Assembly: GCA_937895775.1 (NCBI GenBank)
Contig: CALBLD010000121.1
Location: 1 to 6,272 of the forward strand
Length of the DNA stretch: 6,272 nucleotides
Reading direction: 5' to 3'
From: an uncultured Clostridia bacterium
GTDB taxonomy: Bacteria; Bacillota; Clostridia; Oscillospirales; CAG-272
The notes under the pieces are model-generated. The model saw only the letters and a list, made by a program, of their open reading frames with translations. It was not told the origin of the DNA and did no database searches. Shown here one piece after another: positions 5,417 to 6,272 of the stretch. Each line of letters starts with the position of its first letter. Position 1 is the stretch's first letter. A program made the translations under genes and the position numbers.

Positions 5417-6272
5417 TCAGTTTATTATGTCGTGAGATATTGGTGTGTAAAACAATTCTCTGATTTTCTTGGGATCATCGGTTTGCCCGAGAATCCACAT
5501 GAGCTTCGTCGTGATAGCTTCAAGCGTCATGTCATATGCTTCCATAAGATCGAGCGACTCTTTTGCCGACATGCCGACCTCGTAGATTTCCATGTCGCTG
5601 CCCTCGTGCGATACCTGCGTCGTCATTACAACGGTGACGCCCGAGCCGATAAGCCGCTTCAGTGCGCCGATGAAATCGCCGTTTGCATAGCAGGGAATAC
5701 CGCCTACGCCGAAAGATTCGATGACAATCGCGCGGTATCTGCCCGAAAGCCCGTCAAGAATCCATGAATCGGCACCCGGAATCAGCTTGTATACGAATAT
5801 TTCCGGGTCGAGCTTTTCGTAAAAAACAGGTCGCCCGTCGGATTTTTCGCTTATATAGTTTATTATTTTCCGATCGCGTATGTGTGCAAGCTCGGGAAAG
5901 TCAATGGATGAAAATGCGTTGAACGATTTCGACCTCGTTTTTTTCGCACGGGTGCCGATTATCACCTTTCCGTCAAAAACCACGCTGACCCCGCACGCAT
6001 AATCGCTTGCCGCATACATAAACGCGCCGATCAGATTGTTTCTTGCGTCGGTGTCCCGCAGATAGATTGATTTCTGGGATCCGGTGAGAACTATCGGCTT
6101 CGGACTGCGTTGTATTATGTATGACAGAGCGGCGGAGGTGTATGCCATGGTGTCGGTGCCGTGTGTAATCACAAACCCGTCGTAGAAGTCATAGTTTTCT
6201 TTTATCGCAGCAGCAATTCTGATCCAATGCTCGTGTGTGATGTTCGTGCTGTCTATGCAGAAAAGGGAGAGC
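5417..6272 (-). CDS. ansA: type I (cytoplasmic) L-asparaginase, 5' end beyond window
   Basis: Hydrolyses L-asparagine to L-aspartate and ammonia. The reading frame runs open to the right edge; 284 residues are visible, and comparison with E. coli AnsA suggests about 50 N-terminal residues are missing, including the first catalytic threonine (TGGT). A GTG near 6170-6172 could be mistaken for a start, but homology continues upstream: the visible segment DSTNITHEHWIRIAAAIKEN and YDGFVITHGTDTMAYT matches the type I family. The second catalytic pair, Thr and Asp of HGTDT, is at visible residues 39-40, and the conserved lysine is at about 111 (TRAKK). TGSQ, GTRAKK, the ESFGVGG turn and the C-terminal MTLEAITTKLMWIL segment also fit. 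The end is a TGA at 5417-5419. thrC begins 17 bases downstream. Periplasmic type II enzymes differ, but without the N-terminus a signal peptide cannot be excluded directly. Confidence 0.94.
   Translation of the reverse strand, partial: LSLFCIDSTNITHEHWIRIAAAIKENYDFYDGFVITHGTDTMAYTSAALSYIIQRSPKPIVLTGSQKSIYLRDTDARNNLIGAFMYAASDYACGVSVVFDGKVIIGTRAKKTRSKSFNAFSSIDFPELAHIRDRKIINYISEKSDGRPVFYEKLDPEIFVYKLIPGADSWILDGLSGRYRAIVIESFGVGGIPCYANGDFIGALKRLIGSGVTVVMTTQVSHEGSDMEIYEVGMSAKESLDLMEAYDMTLEAITTKLMWILGQTDDPKKIRELFYTPISHDIIN

Noticed and set aside
6170..6172. GTG as the start of the asparaginase
   Set aside because: Conserved type I asparaginase sequence continues upstream of it to the window edge, so the true start lies outside the window.

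Overview
The window reads as ordinary chromosome of an anaerobic Clostridia-type bacterium (Bacillota). I base this on the tig-clpP-clpX gene order, strong AGGAGG-type ribosome sites, a consensus housekeeping promoter with an A/T-rich upstream tract, a DUF1540 mini-protein of a kind common in Clostridia, and moderate GC. The family within Clostridia cannot be fixed from this sequence alone. No mobile element, CRISPR array, rRNA or tRNA was seen, and no gap between genes exceeds about 150 bases.

Six genes lie on the minus strand. In their direction of transcription (right to left) they are: a cytoplasmic type I L-asparaginase (5' end cut by the window edge), threonine synthase thrC, a calcineurin-like metallophosphoesterase of the COG1768 type, trigger factor tig, the Clp peptidase clpP, and the Clp unfoldase clpX (3' end cut by the window edge). 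One small gene, a 59-residue cysteine-rich DUF1540 protein at 3752-3931, lies on the plus strand. It sits between the phosphoesterase and thrC, and its 3' end overlaps the 3' end of thrC by 20 bases.

Functionally there are two blocks. The left block (1-2834) is protein quality control: trigger factor receives nascent chains at the ribosome exit, and ClpX feeds substrates into the ClpP chamber. tig has a textbook sigma-A promoter (TTGACA, 17 bases, TACAAT). clpP appears to have its own -10 element in the tig-clpP gap, and clpX follows clpP by 29 bases, so clpP and clpX are probably co-transcribed. The right block (3912-6272) is aspartate-family amino-acid metabolism: asparaginase releases aspartate, the precursor of threonine, and thrC starts 17 bases after it, so the two are probably one operon. 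Between the blocks, the phosphoesterase and the DUF1540 gene diverge from a 78-base gap that holds a perfect 6+6 inverted repeat.

I found no convincing new multi-gene system. The items most worth a second look are the unannotated-size DUF1540 gene with its convergent overlap, the palindrome in the divergent gap, a lysine-rich insertion in ClpX, and the asparaginase-threonine synthase pairing.
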